Source: Clostridia bacterium
GTDB lineage: Bacteria > Bacillota > Clostridia > UBA1381 > UBA9506
Reading direction: 5' to 3'
Length of the DNA: 36,703 nucleotides
Assembly (NCBI GenBank): GCA_017507525.1
Contig: JAFWAT010000019.1
Location: 1-36,703, forward strand
Shown here: positions 22,721 through 31,530 of the stretch, one piece after another
Position numbering within the stretch: the first letter of the stretch is position 1
Layout of the letters: each line of letters starts with the position of its first letter
Position numbers and translations under genes: made by a program
Notes under the pieces: model-generated
Database searches by the model: none
Told to the model about the DNA's origin: nothing
What the model saw: the letters and a program-made list of their open reading frames with translations, nothing else

Positions 22721-25096
22721 TTAGCGAAGTGTTGCGCCCAGTTCCTTTTCAAGTGCTGAGAGAATTTCCTGAATGGTTTCGTTTATTTCAGTATCCGTCA
22801 GGGTTTTATCCATAGATTGCAGGGTCAGCTTATATGCCATAGATTTTTTACCCTCGGGTACCTGTTTGCCTTTATAAACATCAAACAGTGTAAGACCTGC
22901 AAATAATTTCTTAGCTTTTTTCTTCATAATGGCTTCTACATCGGCTGCGAGTACCGTGTCATCTACTAAAATAGCCAGGTCACGGGTTACTGCCGGATAT
23001 TTCGGCAGGGGGCTGTAGGTTTTGGTGCTTTTTGCATAGGTTAAAAGGTCAGGCAGATTGATTTGTGCAACATAAATCTCGGTATCAATATCATAGTTGT
23101 CACACACCGTCGGATGAATCTGACCCAGAACACCAATTTCCTTTTTACCCACTAAAATGCTTGTGAAGCGGCCGGGGTGGAAGGTGGGGTTTTCGCTTTC
23201 GGGTACAAACCGTGCACCGGAAAGTCCCACAACCTCAAACAGGGTTTCTACAATGCCCTTGGCATCAAAGAAATCGCAGTCACCGTACATACCTAAGGAG
23301 ATGACTTTGCGTTCTTCGGGCAGCTTGCCGGCATCCTCATCGGGGATGTAAATGGTAGCAAGCTCAAAAAGCTTTGCTGTTTCCGCCTTAAAGTTCCGGT
23401 TCCGTGCCAGGGTTTCCAGCATGGAGTGGATGGCGGTGGTACGCATAATTGAGTTTTCTTCGCCTAAGGGGTTAGAAATAGTTACGGTATTGCGCAGCGG
23501 GCTGTCAGCAGCGAGGCAAAGCTTATCAAACAAATTGGGGTTTGTGAAGCTATAAGTCACAATCTCGTTCATGCCGCAAGCGCAAAGCAGGGTTCTGACA
23601 GTATCTTCAAGCTTCTGAGCCGGCGTTTTCACGCTGTGAGCCGTTTCACCGCACATTAAGGTTGAGGGAATTTTATCATAGCCGTAAATACGCAGAACTT
23701 CCTCTGCAACATCGGCAAAGCCCTCAATGTCTTTGCGGAAGGAGGGCGGCGTTACAGTGTCTTCAGTCACAACAAAGTCAAGCGCTTTTAAGGTTTTATC
23801 CATAAATGCTTTATCGATGTTGGTACCCAAGAAGCTGTTGATTCTGTCAGCGTCATAAGGAATCACGTTGGGTTCTTCCTCTGCGCCGCGAATATCAATC
23901 ATGCCGTCAACCACTTCGCCGCAGCCCAGTTCTTCAACCAGCTGGCAGGCACGCAGAATTGCCGGTTCTGTATTTTCAGGGTCAAGACCCTTTTCATAGC
24001 GGGCAGAGCTTTCTGTTCTCAGGCCCAGTTTTCTGGCTGTTTTACGCACCAGCGCACCGTTAAAGGTGGCAGACTCAAATAAAATTGTGGTGGTATCATC
24101 CTTGATTTCAGAGTTCTGACCGCCCATAACACCGGCAACACCCACAGGCTTTTTGCCGTCACAAATCATCAGCATAGATTCATCTAAGGTGCGTTCAATA
24201 TCATCAAGGGTTGTTAAGGTTTCACCAGGCTTAGCACGGCGCACGTTGACAGCATTGCCTTCTAAATCACGCAGGTCAAAGGCGTGCATGGGCTGACCGT
24301 ATTCAAGCATAATGTAGTTTGTAATGTCAACAATGTTAGAAATAGCGCGGATGCCGCAAGCCTTTAAACGGTCCTGCATCCATTTGGGGGAGGGGCCGAT
24401 TGTAACATTTTTAACCACCTTACCGCAGTAACGCATGCAACCCTCTTTATCATCAACGGAGATAGAAACGTAGTCAGAAATATCGCCGCCGGCGCCTTTT
24501 ACAGCGGGTTGTTTTAAGGTAAAGGGTCTGTCAAAGGTAACAGCCGTTTCACGGGCAAGACCAATGACGGACAAACAATCAGGACGGTTGGAGGTAATTT
24601 CAAATTCAACAATGTTCTCGTTTAAGTTAAACACGTCACGGATGTCCATACCTGCCGGCAGGGAATCCTCTAAAATTAAAATGCCATATTCAGCATCGGG
24701 GAAGTCTGCTTCTGTCATGCCCAGTTCTTCATAAGAGCAGAGCATGCCGGCAGATGTGACACCGCGAAGCTTGCCGGTTTTGATTTTTGTGCCGTCAGGA
24801 AGCAGTGCGCCGTTTAAGGCAACAGGCACTGTTTGACCCACCTTTACGTTGGGTGCGCCGGTCACAATTTGCAACGTTTCAGTTCCTACATTAATCTGGC
24901 AGACAACCAGCTTATCTGCATCAGGATGGGGCGCAATCTCTAAAATTTTACCAACCACAACGTTTATCAGGTTATCGCCAGGGTTTTCAATGCCCTCAAC
25001 CTTAGAACCGGTCATGGTCATAGCATGGTTATATTCAGCCGGCGAAATACCGGACATATCAGTATAGTCACTAAGCCAACTCATTGGAATTTTCAT
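22721..25096 (-). CDS. pheT: Phenylalanyl-tRNA synthetase beta subunit
   Basis: This is the tRNA-binding and editing subunit of the alpha2-beta2 enzyme that charges tRNA-Phe. Its 791 residues are full length. In order: an OB-fold tRNA-binding domain (about 40-150, VVVGKILEIAPHPDADKL), the B3/B4 editing domain (about 210-385, ending in the DPENTEPAILRAC segment), the B5 domain (about 400-475), the catalytic-like core, and a C-terminal anticodon-binding (FDX-ACB) domain (about 695-790) with YPAVTRDLAILVD. The ribosome site is AAGGAAG. It follows pheS by 26 bp. Confidence 0.97.
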   Translation of the reverse strand: MKIPMSWLSDYTDMSGISPAEYNHAMTMTGSKVEGIENPGDNLINVVVGKILEIAPHPDADKLVVCQINVGTETLQIVTGAPNVKVGQTVPVALNGALLPDGTKIKTGKLRGVTSAGMLCSYEELGMTEADFPDAEYGILILEDSLPAGMDIRDVFNLNENIVEFEITSNRPDCLSVIGLARETAVTFDRPFTLKQPAVKGAGGDISDYVSISVDDKEGCMRYCGKVVKNVTIGPSPKWMQDRLKACGIRAISNIVDITNYIMLEYGQPMHAFDLRDLEGNAVNVRRAKPGETLTTLDDIERTLDESMLMICDGKKPVGVAGVMGGQNSEIKDDTTTILFESATFNGALVRKTARKLGLRTESSARYEKGLDPENTEPAILRACQLVEELGCGEVVDGMIDIRGAEEEPNVIPYDADRINSFLGTNIDKAFMDKTLKALDFVVTEDTVTPPSFRKDIEGFADVAEEVLRIYGYDKIPSTLMCGETAHSVKTPAQKLEDTVRTLLCACGMNEIVTYSFTNPNLFDKLCLAADSPLRNTVTISNPLGEENSIMRTTAIHSMLETLARNRNFKAETAKLFELATIYIPDEDAGKLPEERKVISLGMYGDCDFFDAKGIVETLFEVVGLSGARFVPESENPTFHPGRFTSILVGKKEIGVLGQIHPTVCDNYDIDTEIYVAQINLPDLLTYAKSTKTYSPLPKYPAVTRDLAILVDDTVLAADVEAIMKKKAKKLFAGLTLFDVYKGKQVPEGKKSMAYKLTLQSMDKTLTDTEINETIQEILSALEKELGATLR

Positions 25097-25122
25097 TGTT
25101 TATCTTCCTTTCTGCTATCCGA

Positions 25123-26142
25123 TTAAAATTGATTTAAAAAGCGCAGGTCATTATCGTATAAATGACGCATATCGTCTATGTTCAAGCGGCGCATAACAAT
25201 GCGCTCTAAACCTAAGCCGAAAGCAAAGCCGCTGTAGACAGAGGTGTCAATACCGCAGCGCTCTAACACCTTAGGATGCACCATACCGGCACCCAAAAGT
25301 TCAATAAAGCCTTCGCCCTTACAAACACGGCAGCCCTTACCACCGCAAACGAAGCAGGAAACGTCAACCTCTGCGCTTGGCTCGGTAAAGGGGAAATGGT
25401 GAGGACGGAAGCGAAGCACAGCATCGTTTCCGTATAAGGTTTTCATAAAGACTTCCAAGGTGCCCTTTAAGTCGCCCATGGTAATGCCCTTGTCAACCAC
25501 CAAGCCTTCAATCTGGTGAAAAACAGGGGAGTGGGTGGCATCTACCGCATCGCTTCTGTAAACACGGCCGGGGGCAATGACACGAATCGGCGGTTTCTGG
25601 TTTTCCATTACACGAACCTGCACAGAGGAGGTCTGGGAACGGAGCACCACGTTATCGTTAATATAGAAGGTATCCTGCGTGTCACGGGCAGGATGGTCAG
25701 CCGGAATATTTAGGGCTTCAAAGTTATAATAATCATATTCAACCTCGGGACCCTCCACAATAGAGAAGCCCATGCCGATGAAAATGTCTTTTACTTCTTC
25801 AAGTACGGTGGTAAGGGGATGGGTTTTACCAATAACCGGCTTTTTGCCTGCCATGGTTACATCCAGCGTTTCGCTCTTTAACTGCTCCGCTCTCTCTGAT
25901 GCCACGAGAGCCTTTTTTTGTTCTTCAATTTTGTCTTCAATAAAACTTCTGACCTCGTTGGCAAGCTGACCAATCACGGGGCGTTCTTCGGCAGATAAGC
26001 CGCCCATGCCGCGGAGAATTGCTGTGAGTTCGCCTTTTTTTCCTAAAAGGCTGATGCGGATATCCTCCAAATCCTGCAAGGTTTTGGCACTTGTAAGCGC
26101 CTGGCTTGCCTTTTCTTTCATGTTTAAAAGCTGTTCTTTCAT
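25123..26142 (-). CDS. pheS: Phenylalanyl-tRNA synthetase alpha subunit
   Basis: This catalytic subunit activates phenylalanine and joins it to tRNA-Phe. In the 339-residue form, an N-terminal coiled coil (about 1-90) precedes the class II core. The core has motif 1 near [19 protein letters not shown], motif 2 in [26 protein letters not shown] and motif 3 in [15 protein letters not shown]. The [17 protein letters not shown] insert may bind a metal. I start at the ATG at 26142 ([11 protein letters not shown]) because AAGGAG lies 6 nt upstream. The frame is open to 26301, but that part is T-box leader. Confidence 0.97.
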   Translation of the reverse strand: MKEQLLNMKEKASQALTSAKTLQDLEDIRISLLGKKGELTAILRGMGGLSAEERPVIGQLANEVRSFIEDKIEEQKKALVASERAEQLKSETLDVTMAGKKPVIGKTHPLTTVLEEVKDIFIGMGFSIVEGPEVEYDYYNFEALNIPADHPARDTQDTFYINDNVVLRSQTSSVQVRVMENQKPPIRVIAPGRVYRSDAVDATHSPVFHQIEGLVVDKGITMGDLKGTLEVFMKTLYGNDAVLRFRPHHFPFTEPSAEVDVSCFVCGGKGCRVCKGEGFIELLGAGMVHPKVLERCGIDTSVYSGFAFGLGLERIVMRRLNIDDMRHLYDNDLRFLNQF

Positions 26143-26178
26143 TTCGTTCTCCTTTCTAGATTCCGGTCGGGCAAAAAT

Positions 26179-26443
26179 AAAAAAGCCCGCCCCCATAAAA
26201 GGGACGGGCATAAAGTTGCTCGTGGTACCACCCTTATTCCCAAAGCGGAGCTTTGGCTTCATTGGCGCGTGACGTGCGCTCCCGGCAGAGCCTAATAACA
26301 TAAAACGTTCAACCCTGCAGCTCCGGAGTGAAATTTCAAATCTGCCCTTAACCGGATTTCCTTTCAGCCGGTGAGAAATCCTCTCTTTTTTAGGTGGTGG
26401 CGATTCTACTTTGCTCCATCATAGCTTTTACTTATCACATATT
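26179..26443 (-). promoter_or_regulatory. T-box riboswitch, Phe specifier
   Basis: The leader of pheS contains the T-box sequence AAGGGTGGTACCACGAG (26219-26235 on the minus strand). It ends in an intrinsic terminator (26179-26209) of 9 bp with a T-run at 26184-26179. Stem I has the AGTAGAA loop element on its 5' side and, opposite, the specifier triplet UUC (26330-26332) followed by A. The stem is closed by GGAG/CTCC pairing. UUC is a Phe codon, so uncharged tRNA-Phe should stabilise the antiterminator and switch on the operon. Confidence 0.93.
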
Positions 26444-26450
26444 TTTGTTT

Positions 26451-26479
26451 ATTGTATCACAAATTCAAAAAAATTGCAA
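26451..26479 (-). promoter_or_regulatory. Promoter of the T-box operon
   Basis: On the minus strand, TTGCAA (26474-26479) and TACAAT (26451-26456) are 17 bp apart, with the start near 26443 at the head of the T-box. It lies between the T-box and the stop codon of the upstream ATP-grasp gene. Confidence 0.72.
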
Positions 26480-26486
26480 GTATTTT

Positions 26487-27752
26487 TTAATCCCACCAGG
26501 TTTTAATGATTTCGGTATCAATCCGGTCGAAAATCATGTCATGCCCCTCTGTGTCAACAGCTTCTAAAAGCTGATAGGTACGGTCAGCGGCAACTTTTAT
26601 AGTTTCGGGGTCGGTGTCGTAAAGATGTACCATGGCAAGTTTTACCAGAATGGCTTTATCATCCTCGCAGACCTTTCCTTTGTAGCACATTGGCAGCATA
26701 TAATGGCACTGGGGCAGCTTTTCGATTTCTTCTGTCCCCTTAAAGTGAGAAAAGGTACCGGCTTTAGCATAGAAATTCAGCGTAATACCTTTTAAATCTT
26801 CTCCGGTTTTGAGGCTTAAGTCGATGCCGTTTGTATTGCCGGTCAGGGCGTGGTAAATGAAAATATCTTGGCAGTCTGGCATTCCGCAAGCCTTACCGTA
26901 TTTGTAGAGATGTCCTCCGGGCAGGCGGTAGCCTGTTTCAAAAAAGGCAAAGGATTCACCATCTGCAAAACCGGAAAAGAAGATAAGACCTTCGGTGATT
27001 CCCATACTGCGAATCATCTTTCTCAGGCTGCTATCTGCCTGTTCTAAAAACAGATTATGATATTTAGAGGGTGTCAGCCAGGCACTTTGTACTACCTTTT
27101 CTGTTCCGTTATCCTTGGCGTTGACCGTGTCGGTTGTACCGATGATCGCAATCTCACCGTTTGAAATGGCATAGACAACATCAAATTTTGTGCCTTTTGT
27201 GATAAAATCTTCAATAATTACCTTTTTGCAGAGAGACATCTCCATTGCATAGTCATAAGCCTTGGCGAGTTCTTCTTTATTATTTGCCACACTGATGCCG
27301 ATGGAGCCTGCACGGTCAACGGGTTTAACAATGACGGGATAAGAATCAACAGCGTCAGGATCGGGATATTCCTTAATAACCGGTACACCGTTTTTCCTAC
27401 ATTCTTCTTTAAAAAGAATTTTATCCCTGGTAATTTCGAGCTGCTCTTTTGTAATATAACAAGGTAGTCCCAAACGGTTGCACAACTGGATCAAACAGTC
27501 AACAATGATTTCGCTGTACCCGGCGGTGATGCCGTTGATACCGGCTTCCTTGCATTTTTTCTCAAGGACGTCAATATCCGACCAACTAATATCCCAATAT
27601 TCGTCAGCAAGCTTTTTTGCGGGAGAAATTTCGAGGTTATAATAATCAGTTACAATGGTATATACGCCGAGTTCTTTTGCTCTGCGAACCAAATCTACTT
27701 CATGGGGTGAACCTGCCAAAATCAGAAGTTTTTTTCCACTTAAGCTTGTCAC
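26487..27752 (-). CDS. ATP-grasp domain protein of unknown substrate
   Basis: This 421-residue protein has a Rossmann-like pre-ATP-grasp domain (LLILAGSPHEVDLVRRAKELG), then an ATP-grasp fold (about 110-310) with TRDKILFKEECRKNGVPV, the nucleotide-contacting VIVKPVDRAGSIGISV and a later FFETGYRLPGGHLY near the metal site. This resembles carbamoyl-phosphate-synthase-like carboxylate-amine ligases. Such stand-alone proteins make amides or peptide bonds in many pathways, so no substrate is assigned. I start at the GTG at 27752, which has GAGG 9 nt upstream. It is monocistronic behind a consensus promoter. No partner gene points to a pathway. Confidence 0.85.
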   Translation of the reverse strand: MTSLSGKKLLILAGSPHEVDLVRRAKELGVYTIVTDYYNLEISPAKKLADEYWDISWSDIDVLEKKCKEAGINGITAGYSEIIVDCLIQLCNRLGLPCYITKEQLEITRDKILFKEECRKNGVPVIKEYPDPDAVDSYPVIVKPVDRAGSIGISVANNKEELAKAYDYAMEMSLCKKVIIEDFITKGTKFDVVYAISNGEIAIIGTTDTVNAKDNGTEKVVQSAWLTPSKYHNLFLEQADSSLRKMIRSMGITEGLIFFSGFADGESFAFFETGYRLPGGHLYKYGKACGMPDCQDIFIYHALTGNTNGIDLSLKTGEDLKGITLNFYAKAGTFSHFKGTEEIEKLPQCHYMLPMCYKGKVCEDDKAILVKLAMVHLYDTDPETIKVAADRTYQLLEAVDTEGHDMIFDRIDTEIIKTWWD

Positions 27753-27790
27753 TTTAAAGCACCTCAACTTATGTTATTATATTCCTTTAC

Positions 27791-27819
27791 ATTATATCAC
27801 AGAAAAACAATTATGTCAA
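27791..27819 (-). promoter_or_regulatory. Consensus promoter of the ATP-grasp gene
   Basis: TTGACA (27814-27819) and TATAAT (27791-27796) on the minus strand are 17 bp apart, matching at all twelve positions. It abuts the terminator at 27821-27860. Confidence 0.82.
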
Positions 27820-27820
27820 A

Positions 27821-27860
27821 AGGGGTTGTGGTAAAAGGATTTCGTTTTACCGCAACCCCT
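27821..27860 (-). terminator. Terminator after the Cys-rich membrane protein gene
   Basis: The 16-bp arms (27821-27836 and 27845-27860), with one G-U pair and an 8-nt loop, end in CCCCTTTT on the minus strand. Confidence 0.75.
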
Positions 27861-27879
27861 ATCCTTTGCATATTAGCAA

Positions 27880-28290
27880 TCAGTCCTCACAGTCAGCACA
27901 GCCCAGTGAACATTTTACCAGGCAAGCTGTTGTTGTTAGTGTAAGAGACAAGAAGAACAACAGTATGCCGACAATAATAGCGCCCAGAATGCTGGTGGCA
28001 GCAAAGCCTACGCCCAGCAGAATCAGGGAAGACAGAGCTGCACCCAAAATGCCTGTTAAAAGGGCGGGCAACGTGCTGCATATGCAGCCGGCGTGACGGT
28101 TAAACGCTGAGAAGACTAAAAGAGTAGCCAAATACACAACGGCGATGCCAAAGGCTACCCATAAAAATGCCGGTGTAATTGTGATGGTTGCAGTAAATGT
28201 GAGTGCTGCAGCGATAATACCAACAATAAAGCTTGCAATAGCAGAAATCGCCACACAGCCACACTTACAATTGCATGAATTTTTACCCAT
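27880..28290 (-). CDS. Cys-rich four-helix membrane protein, unknown
   Basis: This 136-residue protein has about four hydrophobic segments (roughly 12-32, 36-58, 68-90 and 95-118). They are bracketed by two cysteine clusters: CNCKCGC close to the N-terminus and CLVKCSLGCADC at the C-terminus, with a CIC in a middle loop. An even number of helices would put both clusters on the same side of the membrane, where they could bind a metal or form disulfides together. I recognise no family. The start at 28290 is chosen for its AGGAGG site. It is monocistronic with its own terminator and lies between the murB cluster and an ATP-grasp gene. Confidence 0.65.
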   Translation of the reverse strand: MGKNSCNCKCGCVAISAIASFIVGIIAAALTFTATITITPAFLWVAFGIAVVYLATLLVFSAFNRHAGCICSTLPALLTGILGAALSSLILLGVGFAATSILGAIIVGILLFFLSLTLTTTACLVKCSLGCADCED

Positions 28291-28487
28291 ATTTTTCACC
28301 TCCTGATTCAGTATATGAAAATTAAACATGAGAGGTGAAAAAAGAGCAAGCCACTTTTTAGGTTTTCCTTCAAGTAAGCATGGATTCAATCAGATTCTAA
28401 TTTTCTTGCAGGGGATGCCTGCCATGACAATTGAGTTAGTGTAAGATTGTAGGGTACAGCCTTTAGGAAGTGCCGAAAACACTGCAT

Positions 28488-29405
28488 TTACAGCGAATCG
28501 GAAAAATCACCTAACATGCGCACTTCCGGCTCTAGGATGATGCCGTATTTTTCGAAAACTTTTTCTTTTACATAATCCATCAGGCGGCATACATCTTTTG
28601 CAGTTGCACCTCCTGTGTTAATCACAAAACCGGCATGTTTTTCTGAAATCTGTGCACCACCAATGGTCGTGCCTTTTAAGCCGGCATCTTCAATGAGCTT
28701 GCCGGCAAAATGCCCCTCGGGGCGTTTAAAAAAGCTGCCGGCAGAGGGAAAGTTTAAGGGCTGTTTATCCTTGCGGCGTGTGTTTAATTCGAGCATAGTG
28801 GCACGAATCTCATCGGAATTGCCCCTTGCTAATTTCATTTTAGACGCAAGCACAATGCCGCCTTTTTCAGAAAAAATACTGTGGCGGTAGCCAAAGTCAT
28901 GAGCATCACCGGAAACAGCGGAAACATTACCGTCTTTAGCCAGATATTCTGTTTCAACGATGACGTCTTTCATCTCGCCGCCGTAGGCACCGGCGTTCAT
29001 AAACACAGCACCACCCAAGGAACCGGGAATGCCGCTTGCAAACTCAAGACCGGAAAGAGAGAAAGACAAGGCTTCTGCTGCCAACCGTGCCAGAGAGATA
29101 CCGGCTTCGGCGGTGATGTATTCGCCTTCAACGCTAACTTGGTTTAGCGGCTTTGCCAAACGGATGACAACGCCACGGATGCCGCCGTCTGCAACCAAGA
29201 GGTTTGAGCCGGCACCAATGATGAGAGGGGTGATGCCTTCTTCTGCTAAAATCCGGTAACTGCCAATCAAAGCCTCTTTGGTTTCAGGCTCAATGAAAAG
29301 GTCGGCAGGACCGCCGATTTGGAAGGATGTATATTCAGCCATGGGGGCGTTTTCCCGCATGGACAAATTCTTTTGCGCACTTAATTTTGCAATCAGTTTT
29401 TGCAT
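28488..29405 (-). CDS. murB: UDP-N-acetylenolpyruvoylglucosamine reductase
   Basis: This FAD enzyme reduces UDP-GlcNAc-enolpyruvate to UDP-MurNAc with NADPH, the second step of peptidoglycan precursor synthesis. Its 305 residues include YTSFQIGGPADLF, the FAD-binding IIGAGSNLLV, FASGIPGSLGGAVFMNAGAYGGE, the catalytic Ser in PSAGSFFKRP and the Glu in ILEPEVR. The short form lacking the E. coli-type loop (type II) fits Firmicutes. It is last in hprK-PHP-murB and follows the PHP gene by 17 bp. The often-linked rapZ and whiA are absent here. Confidence 0.96.
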   Translation of the reverse strand: MQKLIAKLSAQKNLSMRENAPMAEYTSFQIGGPADLFIEPETKEALIGSYRILAEEGITPLIIGAGSNLLVADGGIRGVVIRLAKPLNQVSVEGEYITAEAGISLARLAAEALSFSLSGLEFASGIPGSLGGAVFMNAGAYGGEMKDVIVETEYLAKDGNVSAVSGDAHDFGYRHSIFSEKGGIVLASKMKLARGNSDEIRATMLELNTRRKDKQPLNFPSAGSFFKRPEGHFAGKLIEDAGLKGTTIGGAQISEKHAGFVINTGGATAKDVCRLMDYVKEKVFEKYGIILEPEVRMLGDFSDSL

Positions 29406-29422
29406 GATTTCCTACAATATTT

Positions 29423-30175
29423 TTATTCGGGCTTTGTGTTTTCAAAGCGGGAACGAGCAAAACCTTTCCGGCGGCAAAGATAGGATAAAAAGCTTTCGGC
29501 GGTCAGGTTCACAATCTGCTCCTCACGGATGCCTGCCTCCATGGCAAGATTCCAACAAAGCTCTGTATCACCTAAATCGTAGATGCTGTGGGCATCGGTG
29601 GAAAGAATGACGTTGACGCCAAGCTCAGCACAACGTCTGGCGATTTTTGAGCAGTTTTCAATGCTCTTTTTCCGCATGAGAAAACTGTGATTGTTCAGTT
29701 CAATTGCCTTATCATAACGCTTTGCGGTTTCCAAAACCGCATCAATGTCATAGGAAAAGGCAGGGGTGCCACTATGTCCTAAAGCATCAATATAAGGGTT
29801 TTCTAATACCTTGATGTATGTGTTTGTATGGTCTTTTTCGGTTCCAGGATCAAGGCAGGGGCTGTGGATGCTGGCAATAACCCAATCTAAGCGCTCGAGC
29901 AGCTTATTCGGTAAATCCACCGAGCCGTTGTAATCAACAATATTCACCTCGGCACCTTTTAAAAGATAAAAGTCGCCGATTTTACGGGGCAGAACCTTTA
30001 AATTCATGAAATGCCAGGCGTCGGCACCGTCACGGGTTGCAGGGCCGTGGTCTGTTACGGCAAGAAGAGAAATCCCTAAGGATTTTGCATGGGCGACAAG
30101 CTCGCCTACGGTGCTGTATGCATGCTGGCTGACCAGGGTATGGGTATGGACTTCGGTGTTAATTTTACTCTTCAA
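29423..30175 (-). CDS. PHP-domain phosphoesterase (YcdX-like)
   Basis: This 250-residue metal-dependent phosphoesterase of the polymerase-and-histidinol-phosphatase fold shows the family metal ligands in order: EVHTHT, an Ala-Tyr-Ser helix cap, VTDHGP, Glu in [20 protein letters not shown] and STDAHS. This set matches the trinuclear-zinc YcdX group, whose natural substrate is not established. The start is TTG at 30175, overlapping the hprK end by 11 bp, which implies translational coupling. It lies between hprK and murB, an arrangement I recall from other Clostridia. Confidence 0.88.
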   Translation of the reverse strand: MKSKINTEVHTHTLVSQHAYSTVGELVAHAKSLGISLLAVTDHGPATRDGADAWHFMNLKVLPRKIGDFYLLKGAEVNIVDYNGSVDLPNKLLERLDWVIASIHSPCLDPGTEKDHTNTYIKVLENPYIDALGHSGTPAFSYDIDAVLETAKRYDKAIELNNHSFLMRKKSIENCSKIARRCAELGVNVILSTDAHSIYDLGDTELCWNLAMEAGIREEQIVNLTAESFLSYLCRRKGFARSRFENTKPE

Positions 30176-30725
30176 TGTTTTCCATGAGCCTCCTGTTTAA
30201 TTCTTCTGCGGCGTTATAGCCCATTTTGCGCTGTCTGTGATTCATGGCGGCAACCTCAATGATGATGGCAAGGTTTCGGCCGGGTTTTACGGGAATGGTC
30301 AGAGAAGGAATGTTAAGACCCATAATATCCGTTGTAAAGGTATCTAGACCTAAACGGTCGTAGTGCTTGCCTGCCTGCCATGGTTCTAAATGAATCACCA
30401 GATTAATGTTTTCGGTATCCTTAACAGAACCGATACCGAAAATGCGCTTAACGTCAATGACGCCGATGCCGCGAAGCTCAATAAAATGGCGAATAATGTC
30501 AGGGGAAGAGCCAACTAAGGTCTTGCGGGACACTTTTTTGATTTCTACCGCATCATCAGCTACCAGACGGTGACCGCGCTTAACAAGCTCAATGGCGGTT
30601 TCGCTTTTGCCGACGCCGCTTTCACCCATAAGCAAAATGCCTTCGCCGAAGACCTCAACCAAAACACCATGAACCGTTGTCATAGGTGCCAGCGAAACAG
30701 ATAACGAGAGAATTAAATCACTCAT
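30165..30725 (-). CDS. Possible separately translated HPrK catalytic domain
   Basis: Downstream of the nonsense codon the first ATG (30725) opens a 186-residue frame, [21 protein letters not shown] onward, that contains the whole catalytic domain: P-loop near residues 34-42, DD near 56-57 and the HPrK signature further on. This is close to the border at which truncated HPrK of Lactobacillus casei is known to stay active, so restart could give working enzyme. No Shine-Dalgarno site precedes this ATG, which argues against efficient translation. Confidence 0.4.
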   Translation of the reverse strand: MSDLILSLSVSLAPMTTVHGVLVEVFGEGILLMGESGVGKSETAIELVKRGHRLVADDAVEIKKVSRKTLVGSSPDIIRHFIELRGIGVIDVKRIFGIGSVKDTENINLVIHLEPWQAGKHYDRLGLDTFTTDIMGLNIPSLTIPVKPGRNLAIIIEVAAMNHRQRKMGYNAAEELNRRLMENIEE

Positions 30726-31088
30726 AAATTGCGAGGTGGTTTCATGGGTGCGGAGCAGGGTTACATCATATTTTTATGCACAAGTAAGCAGCTCGGGGAA
30801 AACTTCCATATCCCGGGTGAGAACGATAGCGGGGATTTTTTTCTCAAACAACGGTTCTAAACGATGCAAACGTTCCCTAGAGTCAAATGCTTCAAGATAT
30901 GTATATTCAACCATACCGAAAATTTGAATCCGCTGAGGGTCAAAATGTTCAAAAAAACCTGCCAAAGGTAGGCTTGGGCGGTTAACTTCGGCAATGGTAA
31001 TGGGGAGATTTTCATAATCCTTTGCACCGTAAATCAGCTCTAAGGACTGCTCTTCTATCAGTGTGCCCAATTTTACACAATTATCCAT
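30165..31088 (-). pseudogene. hprK: HPr kinase/phosphorylase gene interrupted by one in-frame TAA
   Basis: HPrK phosphorylates and dephosphorylates Ser46 of HPr in carbon catabolite control. Reading from the ATG at 31088 (AAGGAAG site), the first 104 residues are a normal N-terminal domain (EVNRPSLPLAGFFEHFDPQRIQIFG, IPAIVLTRDMEVFPELL). TAA at 30774-30776 then stops the frame. In the same frame it resumes at once as [20 protein letters not shown] and runs through the P-loop GESGVGKSE, the HxxxxDD-like LVADDAVEI and the signature [13 protein letters not shown] to 30165. One substitution (for example AAA or CAA to TAA) explains it. The total of about 308 codons is normal for the family. It may be a true mutation, a strain variant or a read error. 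Confidence 0.88.
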
Positions 31089-31246
31089 TTGGCAACTTCC
31101 TTTCTGTCGTAAAAAATCTTCCATTATAAGTATATCATAAATTTTATTCTATGTAAATTAAAAAAAGAAATTTCTTATAGATAGGACTAGATTTTTCCTT
31201 GATTTTGATGTAAAATGTTAGTAGCTCACTTTTAGGAGGTTTTGCA

Positions 31247-31516
31247 ATGCGTGCAGTTATAACAGTTGTTGGACACGATAAAATCGGTATCATTTATGAG
31301 GTCAGCCATGTTCTGGCAGAAAATGATGTTAATATTCTGGATATTTCTCAGACGATTATGCAGGATATGTTTACTATGATTATGCTGGTTAATACTGAAA
31401 AGTCTGAGGTAAGCTTTAAGGACTTATCTGAAACCTTAGAAGGTCTGGGAAAGAACTTGGGTCTTTCTATTCAGATTCAGCATGAGGATTTGTTCCAATC
31501 CATGCATAGAATTTAA
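31247..31516 (+). CDS. ACT-domain protein, UPF0237 family
   Basis: This is an 89-residue single ACT domain: [46 protein letters not shown] is the complete ligand-binding half. Such domains sense amino acids or similar small molecules as dimers. The ribosome site is AGGAGG. The gene is 14 bp upstream of the UPF0210 gene, and the same pair is adjacent in Streptococcus pneumoniae and many Firmicutes. The ACT protein is therefore probably a regulatory partner of its neighbour. Confidence 0.92.
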   Translation: MRAVITVVGHDKIGIIYEVSHVLAENDVNILDISQTIMQDMFTMIMLVNTEKSEVSFKDLSETLEGLGKNLGLSIQIQHEDLFQSMHRI

Positions 31517-31530
31517 AGGGAGGGTTCATC

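Noticed and set aside
22705-22752. Longer AroA start overlapping pheT
   Set aside because: The extra 16 residues do not resemble EPSP synthase, and a ribosome site sits just before the ATG at 22704.
26143-26301. N-terminal extension of PheS from an open frame starting at 26301
   Set aside because: The extension is encoded by the T-box and terminator region. The real start at 26142 has a good ribosome site and matches the family's N-terminus.
28390-28487. Terminator or another REP after murB (GTAGGG at about 28449)
   Set aside because: There is no convincing inverted repeat or T-run, and the short GTAGGG match lacks a palindrome.
30726-30776. Stop-codon recoding (read-through) in hprK
   Set aside because: TAA is a normal stop in neighbouring genes, and I see no dedicated read-through signal or structure beside it. 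A point mutation or sequence error is simpler.
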